A stretch of DNA of 64,000 nucleotides from Cupriavidus pauculus (GCF_002858765.1 NZ_PJRP01000002.1:232598-296597), one strand, 5' to 3'. Numbered from the stretch's first letter, positions 53,287 through 63,167 are shown. Notes: a model not told the origin generated them from the sequence alone. Translations and numbers: made by a program.

Positions 53287-54177
53287 ATGTCTGATCTTGC
53301 TACCCGCCTCGATAGCTTCCTTGCCCGTCTTGAACAATGGCTGCCGCCCGAACTGACCGAGGCGGACTGGAAGGAGGCGGTAGCGTTCCGCTGGCGCAAG
53401 CGGCAGAGCCTGTTCGGCAACATCGGCTATCTGCAGGCCATCCGCCAGTTGCCGCCGATCCACTTGAACGATCTGAAGAACATCGATCGCCAGAAGGACT
53501 CGATCGTGGCCAACACGCGCCAGTTCGTCAAAAGCCTGCCGGCCAATAACGTGCTGCTGACTGGCGCACGCGGCACGGGCAAGTCGTCGCTGATCAAGGC
53601 CATCCTGAACGAATTTGTGCAGCAGGGCCTGCGTCTGGTGGAAGTGGACAAAGACGACCTGGGCGACCTGGGCGATATCGTCGAAAAACTGGCCTCGCGG
53701 TCGGAGCGCTTTGTGATCTTCTGCGACGACCTCTCGTTTGAGGAGGGCGAGTCGGGCTACAAGTCGCTGAAGTCGGCACTCGACGGCTCGGTGGCCGCCC
53801 AGTCTGACAACGTACTGATCTACGCCACGTCGAACCGCCGCCATCTGCTGCCCGAGTACATGACAGACAACGAGACGTACCAGCACACGTCAGATGGCGA
53901 GATCCATCCGGGCGAAGTGGTGGAAGAGAAGATCTCGCTGTCCGAGCGGTTCGGCCTGTGGCTGTCGTTCTACCCGCCGAAGCAGGACGAGTACCTGGCG
54001 ATCGTCGGACACTGGCTGTCGCACTTTGGGTGCACGCCGGCCGATATCGAGGCGGCGCGCGGCGACGCGCTTGTGTGGGCGCTGGAACGCGGCTCGCGCT
54101 CGGGCCGGGTGGCCTGGCAATTTGCGCGCGACTGGGGCGGCAAGCATGGCAAGCCGTTCGTGGCTGACAAGGAATAA
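53287..54177 (+). CDS. DUF815 family P-loop ATPase
   Basis: A 296-residue AAA-like ATPase. Walker A GARGTGKS is at residues 93-100 and Walker B FVIFCDDLSF at 142-151. The sensor-like ATSNRRHLLPE follows near 178. This matches the DUF815 family of unknown cellular role, found widely in proteobacteria. ATG 53287 begins the conserved N-terminus; the frame is open upstream inside argJ, but that part is antagonised by argJ coding. It is followed after 6 bp by the mutT-like gene, so they form a unit, possibly with argJ. Confidence 0.9.
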   Translation: MSDLATRLDSFLARLEQWLPPELTEADWKEAVAFRWRKRQSLFGNIGYLQAIRQLPPIHLNDLKNIDRQKDSIVANTRQFVKSLPANNVLLTGARGTGKSSLIKAILNEFVQQGLRLVEVDKDDLGDLGDIVEKLASRSERFVIFCDDLSFEEGESGYKSLKSALDGSVAAQSDNVLIYATSNRRHLLPEYMTDNETYQHTSDGEIHPGEVVEEKISLSERFGLWLSFYPPKQDEYLAIVGHWLSHFGCTPADIEAARGDALVWALERGSRSGRVAWQFARDWGGKHGKPFVADKE

Positions 54178-54183
54178 CTGGGC

Positions 54184-54627
54184 ATGACGGCGCAGGTGGA
54201 AACCGTGACGATGGCCGACGGACAGACGCGCAAGGTCACCGAGGTGGCAGTGGGCGTGATGATCCAGCCCGATGGGCGCTTCCTGCTGGCGCAACGCCCG
54301 GCCGGCAAGCCGTACGAGGGCTTCTGGGAATTCCCGGGCGGCAAGCTGGAACCGGGCGAATCGGTGGAGGATGCGCTGGCGCGCGAGTTGCACGAGGAGC
54401 TTGGGCTCGACATCCTGCGCAGCGAACGCTGGCACACGCTCGAACATGATTATCCGCACGCCTATGTGCGGCTGTATTTCTGCAAAATCACCGACTGGCG
54501 CGGCGAGCCGGTTGGCAGGGAAGGCCAGGCATTTTCCTGGCAGGCGGTGCCCGTGGACGTGGGACCGCTGCTACCGGCGACCATCCCGGTCGTCGAATGG
54601 CTGGCGGAGGAATCTCGCGCCAGTTGA
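54184..54627 (+). CDS. mutT: 8-oxo-dGTP diphosphatase MutT-like
   Basis: A 147-residue Nudix hydrolase that removes oxidised guanine nucleotides from the pool. The Nudix box G-x5-E-x7-REL-x-EELGL is complete at residues 53-75. The early segment FLLAQRPAGKPYEGFWEFPGG is characteristic of MutT rather than other Nudix enzymes. It lacks the thiamine-synthase-like C-terminal fusion found in some relatives. It starts 6 bp after the DUF815 ATPase gene and ends in a hairpin terminator. Confidence 0.9.
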   Translation: MTAQVETVTMADGQTRKVTEVAVGVMIQPDGRFLLAQRPAGKPYEGFWEFPGGKLEPGESVEDALARELHEELGLDILRSERWHTLEHDYPHAYVRLYFCKITDWRGEPVGREGQAFSWQAVPVDVGPLLPATIPVVEWLAEESRAS

Positions 54628-54640
54628 ACGCAGGTAAAGC

Positions 54641-54667
54641 ATGCCCGGCCACAAGCCGGGCATTTTC
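54641..54667 (+). terminator. Intrinsic terminator after mutT
   Basis: ATGCCCGGC at 54641-54649 pairs with GCCGGGCAT at 54655-54663, followed by TTTTCGTT. It lies 14 bp after the mutT stop and 34 bp before the OPT transporter gene, so that gene needs its own promoter or read-through. Confidence 0.8.
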
Positions 54668-54700
54668 GTTAACCAGCCGGAAAACGAATCAGGAGGCTCC

Positions 54701-56731
54701 ATGCAACGTGTCGATCGTATCGATGATGCTGTCTCGCTGCCCGAACTGACCCTGCGCGGCATCATCCTCGGTGCCCTCATTACGGTGGTGTTCACCGCTT
54801 CCAACATCTACCTTGGCCTGAAGGTCGGGCTGACGTTCTCGTCGGCCATTCCGGCCGCCGTGATCTCGATGGCCGTGCTGCGGCTGTTTCCGGGTGCCAA
54901 CATCCTGGAAAACAACATGGTGCAGACGCAGGCGTCAGCGGCGGGCACCTTGTCTTCGATCATCTTCATCCTGCCCGGCCTGGTGATGCTGGGCCACTGG
55001 CAGGGTTTTCCGTTCTGGCAAACGCTGGCAATCTGCGCGGCCGGCGGCATGCTGGGCGTGATTTTCAGCATTCCGCTACGCCACGCGATGGTGGTGCAAA
55101 GCGACCTGCCGTACCCCGAGGGCGTGGCGGCGGCCGAAATCCTGCGCGTGGGCAGCGCCGGACAGGACGCCACGGGCAAGAAGCAGGCGACCGGCCTGGC
55201 CGATCTGATGGCCGGTGGCCTGGCGGCGGGCCTGTTCAGCATTGCGGCGGGTGGCCTGCGCGTGCTGGCCGAAGGCGCCAATGCCTGGCTAGCCGCGGGG
55301 GCTTCGGTGGTGCGCCTGTCGATGGGCTTTTCGTTGGCGCTGGTAGGCGCCGGCTATTTGGTGGGCATCGTCGGCGGGTTGGCGATGCTGCTCGGCCTGG
55401 TGCTGACCTGGGGGATTGCGGTGCCGTGGCTGACGGCGGTCACGCCGATGCCGGCGGGCGCGACGCTGCAGAGCTTCGGCACGTCGATCTGGAGCACGCA
55501 GGCGCGGTTCATCGGCGCCGGCACGATTGGTATCGCGGCCATCTGGACGCTCGGCACGCTGTTCAAGCCGATGGTGGAGGGCGTGCGCGCGTCGATGGGC
55601 GCACTGCGCGGCGGCGCGGGCGGGGCAGGTGGCCAGATGCCCCGCACGCAGCGCGACATGCCGGCGGCCTGGATCGGAATCATCACACTGGTGCTGCTGG
55701 GGGTGCTGGCCGTGACGTTCGGATACTTCCTGGCCCCGGCGCCGCTCGACAGCAGCGCCACGTGGAAGCTCGTGGCGTGCGCGGTGCTGTTTGCTTTCGT
55801 CTTCGGCTTTCTGGTGGCGGCCGCGTGTGGCTACATGGCTGGCCTGGTCGGCTCGTCGGCCAGCCCGATCTCGGGCATCGGCATCATCGCCGTGATCCTG
55901 GTGTCGCTGCTGATCCTGGGCCTGGGCACGCTCGAGGGACTGCTCGATACACCGGAAGGCGGCAGGTTCGCCATTGCGCTGGCGATATTCACGACGTCGG
56001 CAGTGGTGGCCGTGGCATCGATCTCGAACGACAACCTGCAGGACCTGAAGACGGGCTGGCTGGTGGGCGCCACGCCGTGGCGCCAGCAGGTGGCACTGCT
56101 GATTGGCTGCGCGGTGGGCGCGGCGGTGATCCCGCCGGTGCTGGAACTGCTTTATCACGCCTACGGCTTCGCGGGTGCGTTGCCGCGCGCCGACATGGAC
56201 CCGAACGCGGCCCTGGCAGCGCCGCAAGCCACGCTGATGACGGCGATTGCCACGGGCATTTTCACGCACCAGTTGAACTGGACCATGATCCTGATCGGCG
56301 TCGGGTTAGGCGTGGTGCTGATCGCCATCGATGAAATGCTGCGTCGACGCGGCGGCGTGGCCCGCCTGCCGGTGCTGGCCGTGGGCATCGGCATCTATCT
56401 GCCGCCGACGATCAGTTCGGCGCTGGTGGTGGGCGCGGTGCTGTCTTGGTGGCTGCTGCGCACGGAGCGGCGCCGCGCCGAGGCGCGTGGTGATGACGTG
56501 AAGACGGTAGTCGAACACGCGGAGCGACGTGGCACGCTGTTGGCATCGGGACTGATCGTCGGCGAAAGCCTGGTCGGCGTGGCACTGGCGGCGGTGATCG
56601 GCCTGTCTGGCAAGGAGGCGCCGCTGGCGCTGGTGGGCGAAGGGTTTGCCACAACGGCGCAGTGGCTGGGCCTGGCGGCGTTTATTGCCGTGTGCGCCGG
56701 GTTCTGCCGGAGAGTGCTGACGGCGCGGTAA
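54701..56731 (+). CDS. OPT family oligopeptide transporter
   Basis: A 676-residue inner-membrane protein with about 14 to 16 helices. The N-terminal helix pair with TASNIYLGLKVGLTFSSAIP and the segment ENNMVQTQASAAGTLSS are strong landmarks of the OPT/YSL family, as is DLPYPEGVAAAEIL. OPT proteins take up peptides or metal-chelate complexes by proton coupling; the substrate here is unknown. ATG 54701 is preceded by AGGAGG at 54691-54696. It is monocistronic. Confidence 0.92.
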   Translation: MQRVDRIDDAVSLPELTLRGIILGALITVVFTASNIYLGLKVGLTFSSAIPAAVISMAVLRLFPGANILENNMVQTQASAAGTLSSIIFILPGLVMLGHWQGFPFWQTLAICAAGGMLGVIFSIPLRHAMVVQSDLPYPEGVAAAEILRVGSAGQDATGKKQATGLADLMAGGLAAGLFSIAAGGLRVLAEGANAWLAAGASVVRLSMGFSLALVGAGYLVGIVGGLAMLLGLVLTWGIAVPWLTAVTPMPAGATLQSFGTSIWSTQARFIGAGTIGIAAIWTLGTLFKPMVEGVRASMGALRGGAGGAGGQMPRTQRDMPAAWIGIITLVLLGVLAVTFGYFLAPAPLDSSATWKLVACAVLFAFVFGFLVAAACGYMAGLVGSSASPISGIGIIAVILVSLLILGLGTLEGLLDTPEGGRFAIALAIFTTSAVVAVASISNDNLQDLKTGWLVGATPWRQQVALLIGCAVGAAVIPPVLELLYHAYGFAGALPRADMDPNAALAAPQATLMTAIATGIFTHQLNWTMILIGVGLGVVLIAIDEMLRRRGGVARLPVLAVGIGIYLPPTISSALVVGAVLSWWLLRTERRRAEARGDDVKTVVEHAERRGTLLASGLIVGESLVGVALAAVIGLSGKEAPLALVGEGFATTAQWLGLAAFIAVCAGFCRRVLTAR

Positions 56732-56740
56732 CGCGTGTGC

Positions 56741-56788
56741 GGTTGCCTTGTGATCCTCTCCCCTACGCTGCGGGAGAGGGGCGCAACC
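56741..56788. terminator. CTCTCCC/GGGAGAG hairpin between convergent genes
   Basis: CCTCTCCC (56755-56762) pairs with GGGAGAGG (56772-56779), and an outer GGTTGC (56741-56746) pairs with GCAACC (56783-56788). No T tract is present. It lies between the OPT transporter (+) and yacG (-), as do the related elements at 15326 and 22745 between their convergent pairs. Confidence 0.6.
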
Positions 56789-56803
56789 TGCGGGAAGGAC
56801 GGA

Positions 56804-56995
56804 TCAGTCTTCCTCGTCCGCGGGCAGGTCCGGCGATGGCGTTTCGTCCGGCTTTCCGCCGATGACATACTTCTCGGCCGCCCAAGCGCCAAGATCGATC
56901 TGTTTGCAGCGATCGGAACAGAACGGGCGGAACTTGTTTTCCGGCACCCAGGCAACGTCCTTGCCGCAGGTGGGACATTTGACGACGGCTGGCAT
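56804..56995 (-). CDS. yacG: DNA gyrase inhibitor YacG
   Basis: A 63-residue zinc-finger protein that binds gyrase B and blocks DNA binding. The four zinc ligands Cys7, Cys10, Cys26 and Cys30 form C-x2-C-x15-C-x3-C. The following [13 protein letters not shown] is the family signature, and the tail is acidic (LPADEED). It lies 8 bp after zapD on the same strand. Confidence 0.94.
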   Translation of the reverse strand: MPAVVKCPTCGKDVAWVPENKFRPFCSDRCKQIDLGAWAAEKYVIGGKPDETPSPDLPADEED

Positions 56996-57003
56996 TGCTG
57001 ACT

Positions 57004-57762
57004 TCAGAAATTGCAGAGTTTGAGCAGGAAGGGGATGTCCGCGTCCACGGAGCGCGGCCGCATATCGCCGTCCTGCTGAGTAAAGCGCACCCAGAGCATG
57101 TACTTGTTAGCGCTCATCTCGGGGATGAAGGCCAGCAGCGATTCGTCCAGATACACCTGCATCAACTGGTAGCTGCGGCCGGACAGCATCTGCTGATAGC
57201 TGCCGCCCGTGGCGATGACCTTGCCGCTCTGGCCCGATTCGCGCAGCAAACGCAGCACGATGGTCGCGCCCATGCGCAGCGAGGTCAGCGGCCGGGCCCA
57301 CTTGAGGATATCGGCCTGGCGATCTTCGGCGGGACGGTGTTGCCAGGCATAGTAGGCCGGCAGGTCGAATTCGCAGGTGCCGCCGGGAATGATCGCCCGG
57401 CTGCGGATGCTGGTGAGCCACTCGTTGTCGGTCAGCAGCTGGCCGGCCTTACCAACCGTCTGGCTCAGTGCCGCGATACCCTGTTCGACTTCGGTGATGA
57501 CGTTGACCAGCGCGTCCTGATCGATCTGCGGATTGGCACGCAGCGGCGCTAGCGCCTGGCGCTGACGCTCCAGTTCCTTGATCAGGTCGGTCTTGAGATC
57601 GGCACGGCCGGCCACGTCGATGATCTCAAAAATCGTCGTGATGGCAACGTGGTGCTGCAGCGGATGTTCCCGCCCGAGGAAATAATCCAGCCGATCGAAC
57701 AGGTCTTCCAGGCGCAGGAGCGTCCTGATGCGTTCGTTGAAAGGATATTCGTACAGGATCAA
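57004..57762 (-). CDS. zapD: Cell division protein ZapD
   Basis: A 252-residue FtsZ-bundling protein. It starts with the family signature [21 protein letters not shown] and continues with [11 protein letters not shown] and [14 protein letters not shown]. ZapD binds the FtsZ C-terminal tail. The start is the TTG at 57762, because the family begins exactly at ILYEYPF; a longer open frame to 57864 gives an Arg-rich extension unlike other ZapD. No strong ribosome-binding site is visible. It is the second gene of a yacG-zapD-coaE-pilD-pilC-pilB block. Confidence 0.9.
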   Translation of the reverse strand: MILYEYPFNERIRTLLRLEDLFDRLDYFLGREHPLQHHVAITTIFEIIDVAGRADLKTDLIKELERQRQALAPLRANPQIDQDALVNVITEVEQGIAALSQTVGKAGQLLTDNEWLTSIRSRAIIPGGTCEFDLPAYYAWQHRPAEDRQADILKWARPLTSLRMGATIVLRLLRESGQSGKVIATGGSYQQMLSGRSYQLMQVYLDESLLAFIPEMSANKYMLWVRFTQQDGDMRPRSVDADIPFLLKLCNF

Positions 57763-58021
57763 GTCGGTATCCGTGCTGCGCGCCGAATGGCGGTTCGTAG
57801 GCGAGGGCGCCCGGCGGTGCTGCCGCCAGTTTCTCCGCGCACGTTGGTAGCCCAGTCGTGGCACAGAGGCCGGGAGCCGTCACTCAGCGCATTTTCCCCG
57901 GCATGTTTCAGCGCATTCTATGCGAGTCGGAGCCCAAGGACAAATCGAAAGTTCCCCGGGCTGCCCAGATCGAACGGACCCGGTGCCGCGTGACACCCGA
58001 CCGGGTGACCCTTGGGTCGTC

Positions 58022-58666
58022 TTACGCGCCAGCCTGGCTGGCCGATAGTCCGCGATACAGCGCATCGAGCCGCGCCACCTGTGGTGCGAGTGCTTCGGGC
58101 GGGCCATCGTTATCGATCACGTCGTCGGCCACGGCCAGGCGTGCGGCGCGGGTGGCCTGCTTGTGCATGATGGCCAGCACCTGGTCGCGCGTGAACCCGT
58201 TCCGGCCAATGACGCGCGCCACCTGGGTCTCTTCCTGGCAGTCGACCACCAGCACGCGCCCCACGCGCGCGCGCCACGTGCCCGATTCCACGAGCAGCGG
58301 GACTACATAGATCAGGTAGGGATGTTGGCCGGCAGATCGGATGGCTGCCGCGCGGGCTTCGGTCAACTGGCGGATCAGCGGATGCGTGATGCCTTCCAAC
58401 CGGGTCTTGGCCGAAGGGTCGGAAAACACCAGCGCGCGCATGGCGTCGCGGTCCATCGCGCCATCGGACCGCAGGCAGCGCGGGCCGAAGGCTTCCACCA
58501 GCGGGGCGATGGCTGCGCCGCCAGGCGCGGTAATCTCGTGGGCAAGCAGATCGGTATCGATCAACGCGGCACCGCGCTCGGCAAACATGTCCGCAACGCG
58601 GGTCTTGCCGGAGCCGATACCGCCCGTAAGGCCGATTTCCAGCATGGGAGCAGGCAGGGGAGTCAT
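58022..58666 (-). CDS. coaE: Dephospho-CoA kinase
   Basis: A 214-residue P-loop kinase that makes CoA from dephospho-CoA. The nucleotide loop GGIGSGKT is at residues 15-22, and [10 protein letters not shown] binds the substrate. The LID region with [15 protein letters not shown] sequence lies near 150. Two ATGs are possible: 58666 (used here) and 58645, which would start directly at [10 protein letters not shown]. Neither has a clear ribosome-binding site. It is co-oriented with pilD upstream and lies 260 bp before zapD. Confidence 0.93.
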   Translation of the reverse strand: MTPLPAPMLEIGLTGGIGSGKTRVADMFAERGAALIDTDLLAHEITAPGGAAIAPLVEAFGPRCLRSDGAMDRDAMRALVFSDPSAKTRLEGITHPLIRQLTEARAAAIRSAGQHPYLIYVVPLLVESGTWRARVGRVLVVDCQEETQVARVIGRNGFTRDQVLAIMHKQATRAARLAVADDVIDNDGPPEALAPQVARLDALYRGLSASQAGA

Positions 58667-58730
58667 TGGCGATGGTGCCCACAATACCAGCTTTGGCCGC
58701 CCCGATTGCGATGGCGGCGGGCCGGCGATC

Positions 58731-59624
58731 CTAGTGGCCCGCGATCAGCCCCAGCGGCAGCACGTCCGGGCCCAGGAACAGTACGATCAGTCCCGCCCCG
58801 GCAATGTATGGGCCGTACGGAAACGCCGTGTTGCGGCCCTTGCGCTGAACCACCAGCATCAAGCCGCCGATGATGGCGCCGACAATCGACGACATCAGAA
58901 TCAGTGCCGGCAGTGCCTGCCAGCCAAACCATGCGCCCAGGGCGCCCATGAGCTTGAAGTCGCCATGGCCCATGCCGGGCTGGCCGCGCACCAGCGAGAA
59001 CACCAGATTGACGGTCCACAGCACCAGGTATCCGGTGGCGGCGCCGATCACGGCGTCGGCCAGCGGCGCGAACCATCCCTGCAGGTTCAGCAGCAGACCC
59101 AGCCATAGCAGGGGCAGTGTGATCTGGTCCGGCAGCAGCTGGGTATCGGCATCGATCAGGAACAGCGCCACCAGGGCCCAGATCATGACGATGGCCGCCA
59201 AGGCCTGGACCGTCGGCCCGAAGTGCCACATCGCCAGCGCGGTCAATGCCCCGCTCACCGCCTCCACCAGCGGATAGCGCACGCTGATCGTCGTCTTGCA
59301 CGACGAGCATTTGCCGCGCAGGAACAGGTAGCTGACGATCGGCACGTTTTCCCAGGCGGCGATCTGGTGCCCGCAGTGCGGGCAGGCCGAGCGCGGCACC
59401 ATGAGGTTGTAACGCTCGGGGTGCGGCAGGGGCTCGTCGCGAAGCTCGGCAATGTAGTTGGCCTCTTCGTGATCCATCATCTTCGGCAGGCGATGGATCA
59501 CGACATTGAGAAAGCTGCCCACCAGCAGGCCCAGCAGGCCGGCCACGACGATGACGAAAGGCACCGGCAGCGCCGCCAGCGAATCGAGCGTGGCGGCGCC
59601 GGCCGGTCCGAAAACTGCTTGCAT
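58731..59624 (-). CDS. pilD: Prepilin peptidase PilD
   Basis: A 297-residue integral membrane aspartyl protease that cuts and methylates type IV prepilins and type II secretion pseudopilins. The methylase domain has the four-Cys zinc site Cys81, Cys84, Cys106 and Cys109. The two catalytic aspartates are in FLIDADTQ (158/160) and GHGDFK (Asp222). About eight helices follow the first one at 22-44. All key residues are intact. It is 15 bp downstream of pilC. Confidence 0.95.
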   Translation of the reverse strand: MQAVFGPAGAATLDSLAALPVPFVIVVAGLLGLLVGSFLNVVIHRLPKMMDHEEANYIAELRDEPLPHPERYNLMVPRSACPHCGHQIAAWENVPIVSYLFLRGKCSSCKTTISVRYPLVEAVSGALTALAMWHFGPTVQALAAIVMIWALVALFLIDADTQLLPDQITLPLLWLGLLLNLQGWFAPLADAVIGAATGYLVLWTVNLVFSLVRGQPGMGHGDFKLMGALGAWFGWQALPALILMSSIVGAIIGGLMLVVQRKGRNTAFPYGPYIAGAGLIVLFLGPDVLPLGLIAGH

Positions 59625-59639
59625 GCGAGATACCTGTTG

Positions 59640-60905
59640 TTAGACCACCTGGCCAAGCTTGAAGATCGGCAGGTACATGGCAACCACCATGCCACCGATC
59701 ATCACACCGAGGATCACGATGATCAGCGGTTCGATCAGGCTCGAAATGGCGGCCACGGCGTCGTCCACCTCACGCTCGTAGAATTCCGCCACCTTCAGCA
59801 GCATGTTGTCCAGTGCGCCGGATTCCTCGCCGATCTGGGTCATCTGCAGCACCATGTTGTCAAACAGGTGCGTGCCCTGCATGGCATTGGTGAGGCTGGT
59901 ACCCATGCGCACGGCCTGTTCGATTTCACGCGTGGCATCGTAATACAGCCAGTTGCCGGCCGCGCCCGCGACGGACTCCATCGATTCCACCAGCGGCGTG
60001 CCGGCCGCGAACATCGTGGCCAGCGTGCGGGTCCAGCGTGCGACCACGGCCTTGCGGAACAGGCTGCCGAAGATCGGCAGCTTCAGCAGCACCTTGTCAT
60101 GCCAGCGTTGGACTTTTTCCGATTTCTTGCGGGCGCGGATGTAGCCGATGATCGACAGGACCGGGCCGCCGACAATCAGGTACCAGTACTCGACGAAGAA
60201 ATCGGACATGCCGATCACCATCTGAGTGGGAGCAGGCAGCGCCGCGCCGAAGCTCGAAAACACCCCCTTGAAGGCCGGGATCACGAACAGCATCAGCACC
60301 ACGGTCACGGCAAAGGCCACGGTCAGCACGGCGATCGGGTAGATCATCGCCGACTTGATCTGGCTCTTCAGCGCGATGCTCTTTTCCATGTACAGCGACA
60401 GGCGCTCGAGCAGGGCGTCGAGAATACCGCCCTGTTCACCGGCATCGATCAGGTTGCAGTACAGCGTGTCGAAGTACTTCGGATGGCGCCGGAAGGCCTG
60501 CGCCATGCTGCTGCCCGCCTCGATGTCGAAGCGGATGTCGCTCAGCAGCTGGGTGAAGTTCGGGTTGGCATGGCCGCGCGCGATGATGTCGATCGATTGC
60601 AGCAGCGGGATGCCGGCCTTGAGCATGGTCGACAGTTGGCGGGTGAAGTACGCGATGTCCTTTTCGGTGATCTTCTTGCCGCGCGCCGCCTTGCGCTTCT
60701 TCATCTTGACGACGGTCAGGCCCTGCTTGCGCAGGGTAGTGGTGACCTCCGCCTGGCTTTCGGCCCGCTGCTCGCCCTTGAAGGTCTTGCCCTTGCGGTC
60801 CTTGGCCTCCCACTCGAAGATGTATTGCGTGGGCGCCTTCCGCCCTGTCCTGGCCCGTGACGGCGCTGCCGTCCGGGCGCCCGCCGCTGGTGCGCGCGTC
60901 GCCAT
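59640..60905 (-). CDS. pilC: Type IV pilus inner-membrane platform protein PilC
   Basis: A 421-residue membrane protein that links the PilB motor to the pilus rod. Two T2SF domains follow a basic, Ala-rich N-terminus; the first contains FTRQLSTMLKAGIPLLQSIDI and the second WTRTLATMFAAGTPLVESME. Three membrane helices close each repeat, the last at the C-terminus (LIVILGVMIGGMVVAMYLPIF). It lies 131 bp after pilB. Confidence 0.95.
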   Translation of the reverse strand: MATRAPAAGARTAAPSRARTGRKAPTQYIFEWEAKDRKGKTFKGEQRAESQAEVTTTLRKQGLTVVKMKKRKAARGKKITEKDIAYFTRQLSTMLKAGIPLLQSIDIIARGHANPNFTQLLSDIRFDIEAGSSMAQAFRRHPKYFDTLYCNLIDAGEQGGILDALLERLSLYMEKSIALKSQIKSAMIYPIAVLTVAFAVTVVLMLFVIPAFKGVFSSFGAALPAPTQMVIGMSDFFVEYWYLIVGGPVLSIIGYIRARKKSEKVQRWHDKVLLKLPIFGSLFRKAVVARWTRTLATMFAAGTPLVESMESVAGAAGNWLYYDATREIEQAVRMGTSLTNAMQGTHLFDNMVLQMTQIGEESGALDNMLLKVAEFYEREVDDAVAAISSLIEPLIIVILGVMIGGMVVAMYLPIFKLGQVV

Positions 60906-61036
60906 GATTTGACCCCCGAAATATTGCTATTGTTTTTTGGCACCCGCAACCCGATGCGGATGCCGGTTTGCGCGGCCGCTTCCGTCTGCTCGACTGTCCC
61001 CGGCCGCGCGCCTGGTCAGTACCGCTTTATCTGTTG

Positions 61037-62761
61037 CTAGCTGTTCGTGGTCGCCAGCACTTCTTCCAGCGACGTGATACCTTGTTTCACCTTCTGCAGG
61101 CCGGCTTCGCGCAACGATAGCACGCCCTCTTTACGGGCCTGCTCGGCGATCTGCAGGGCCGTGCCGTGCGAAAGGATGATCTGCTGCATGGCCTCTGAAA
61201 TGGGCATGACCTGGTAGATGCCGCAGCGCCCCTTGTAGCCACTGCCGTTGCAGCGCTCGCAGCCAACCGGGTGGTATGGCTTCCAGCTGCCGTCGGCATC
61301 GGCCTTCGTGAAGCCAGCATCGAGCAGCACGTCCGGTGCCAGGTCGCCTTCGCGCTTGCACGAGCAGAGTCGGCGGGCCAGGCGTTGCGCGGTGATCATC
61401 AGCACCGACGACGCAATGTTGAACGGGGCCACGCCCATGTTCATCAGGCGGGTCAGCGTGGTAGGCGCATCGTTGGTGTGCAGCGTGGACAGCACCAGGT
61501 GGCCGGTCTGTGCGGCCTTGATCGAAATATCGGCGGTTTCCAGATCGCGGATTTCGCCGACCATGATGATGTCCGGATCCTGCCGTAGGAACGACTTGAG
61601 CGCGGCCGCGAAAGTCAGGCCGGCCTTGTCGTTGACGTTCACCTGGTTGATGCCGGGCAGCTGGATTTCCGCCGGGTCTTCGGCCGTGGAGATATTGATG
61701 TCGCCCTGGTTCAGCATGTTAAGGAACGTGTAGAGCGACACGGTCTTGCCGCTGCCGGTCGGGCCGGTGACCAGCACCATCCCGTACGGCCGCTTGATGA
61801 CTTCGAGCAGCAGTGCCTTCTGCTGGGGCTCGTAGCCAAGCTGGTCGATATCGAGCTTGTCGGTGGACGAATCCAGAATCCGCATCACGATCTTCTCGCC
61901 GAACAGCGTCGGCAGGGTCGAGACCCGGAAGTCGATCGCCTTTTCGATGGATTCCTTGCTGTCCTTTTCCTTGGGCACGGAAATCAGCAGCTTCATCCGG
62001 CCGTCCTGCGGCACGCGCTTCTCGGAGATGTCCAGCCGCGACAGCACCTTGATGCGGGTGGCAATCTTGTCGCGGATGTCCAGCGGCGGGCGAGCAACCT
62101 CCTGCAGCACGCCGTCCACGCGGAAGCGGATGCGGTAGAAGAACTCGAACGGCTCGAAATGCAAGTCGGACGCGCCGCGGTTGAAGGCTTCGTTCAGCAG
62201 CTTCTGCAGGAAGCGCACCACCGGGGCATCGTCGATCTCGTTGCCCGGCCCCTTGCGCGCGCCGGCTGCGGCCGCGCTCGGATCGTATTCGATCATCTTC
62301 TGCGCGGTCGGCGTGACCGGCGAGATGTTCTTGAGCGTGCCCAGCGCTTCGCCCGCGGCACGCACATGCCTCATCAGCTTGTCGTGTTCGACGACGACTG
62401 TTTCCACCGGCAGGTTCATCTTCTGCCGGATAGCGTCCACGCCAGCCTGGTTGGTCGGGTCGGACGTCGCCACGATCAGCCGGTTCTCGCGCCGGCCCAG
62501 CGGCAGCAGCCGATGGGCGTGGAAGTCGCGGTTGCCGGCCAGCGCCGGCGGCACGCGGGCCAGATTGTATTGCGACAGGTCGAGCAGCGGCAGCTGGTAC
62601 TTGTCGGCAGCAAAGATCGCCACGTCGTGGGCGGACATCGTGCCGGTGCCAATGATCTCGTCGATCAGCTGCGTTTTCTTTTCCCGCGCCGATTGCTCCA
62701 GCTGGGCGAGCAGCGCGGGTGCGATCCGCCGGCTCTGGGCAAGCGCTAGACCTAGTGTCAT
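61037..62761 (-). CDS. pilB: Type IV pilus assembly ATPase PilB
   Basis: A 574-residue secretion ATPase that powers pilus extension. The N-terminal T2SSE_N domain spans 1-150. The Walker A motif GPTGSGKT is at residues 333-340 and Walker B DIIMVGE at 397-403. The Cys-rich zinc site (CSCK plus CERCNGSGYKGRC) lies near 470-520. The start is ATG 62761, with the family start TLGLALAQSRRIAP; the frame is open for about 100 more codons, but those lack family similarity. No strong ribosome-binding site is visible. Confidence 0.95.
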   Translation of the reverse strand: MTLGLALAQSRRIAPALLAQLEQSAREKKTQLIDEIIGTGTMSAHDVAIFAADKYQLPLLDLSQYNLARVPPALAGNRDFHAHRLLPLGRRENRLIVATSDPTNQAGVDAIRQKMNLPVETVVVEHDKLMRHVRAAGEALGTLKNISPVTPTAQKMIEYDPSAAAAGARKGPGNEIDDAPVVRFLQKLLNEAFNRGASDLHFEPFEFFYRIRFRVDGVLQEVARPPLDIRDKIATRIKVLSRLDISEKRVPQDGRMKLLISVPKEKDSKESIEKAIDFRVSTLPTLFGEKIVMRILDSSTDKLDIDQLGYEPQQKALLLEVIKRPYGMVLVTGPTGSGKTVSLYTFLNMLNQGDINISTAEDPAEIQLPGINQVNVNDKAGLTFAAALKSFLRQDPDIIMVGEIRDLETADISIKAAQTGHLVLSTLHTNDAPTTLTRLMNMGVAPFNIASSVLMITAQRLARRLCSCKREGDLAPDVLLDAGFTKADADGSWKPYHPVGCERCNGSGYKGRCGIYQVMPISEAMQQIILSHGTALQIAEQARKEGVLSLREAGLQKVKQGITSLEEVLATTNS

Positions 62762-63019
62762 GGCGAAATTCGATACAAGGTGCGCAGTCTGCCGAAGGCT
62801 TGTCGGAAAACGGCGGGCGGCGCGGTTGACAGCGGCGGGACAGCACAGGGCGCGGGTCCCAGGATCGGGGCAGTTTGCCGCCGGGGTCACTTTTTGTAAA
62901 GCTGGCTCGCGTGCGCGTTGGCGTTTGCGCGACACGGCTGCAACCCTACTTGCGCGGGGGGCGGAAACGGGAGTCGCCCGGAGCGGCGGGGCAGTGGGAG
63001 AAGGGAAGGGGCAGAAGCA

Positions 63020-63049
63020 AAAAAGCCGCACATTGCTGTGCGGCTTTTT
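63020..63049 (-). terminator. Terminator of tRNA-Pro gene
   Basis: GCCGCACA (63025-63032) pairs with TGTGCGGC (63037-63044) around TTGC, flanked by A5 and T5 runs. It lies 41 nt after the tRNA 3' end on the minus strand. The A and T runs make it usable from both directions. Confidence 0.93.
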
Positions 63050-63090
63050 GCTGAAACCTGTGATGTCCGGCAATGCCGTGCATCGAAATC

Positions 63091-63167
63091 TGGTCGGGGT
63101 GAGAGGATTCGAACCTCCGGCCTCTACGTCCCGAACGTAGCGCTCTACCAGGCTAAGCTACACCCCG
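63091..63167 (-). tRNA. proK: tRNA-Pro (anticodon CGG)
   Basis: A 77-nt cloverleaf with encoded CCA. The acceptor CGGGGTG pairs with CACCCCG, the T-arm contains GGTTCGAATCC, and the anticodon stem CTACG/CGTAG closes a TTCGGGA loop with CGG (complement of 63131-63133). It reads the CCG codon, common in this GC-rich genome. A terminator follows directly. No integrase or direct repeat suggests an inserted island here. Confidence 0.96.

Noticed and set aside
62762..63073. N-terminal extension of PilB of about 100 residues
   Set aside because: The frame is open, but the extra sequence is Arg/Ala/Pro-rich and unlike any PilB N-terminus, and the conserved protein begins at the ATG at 62761.
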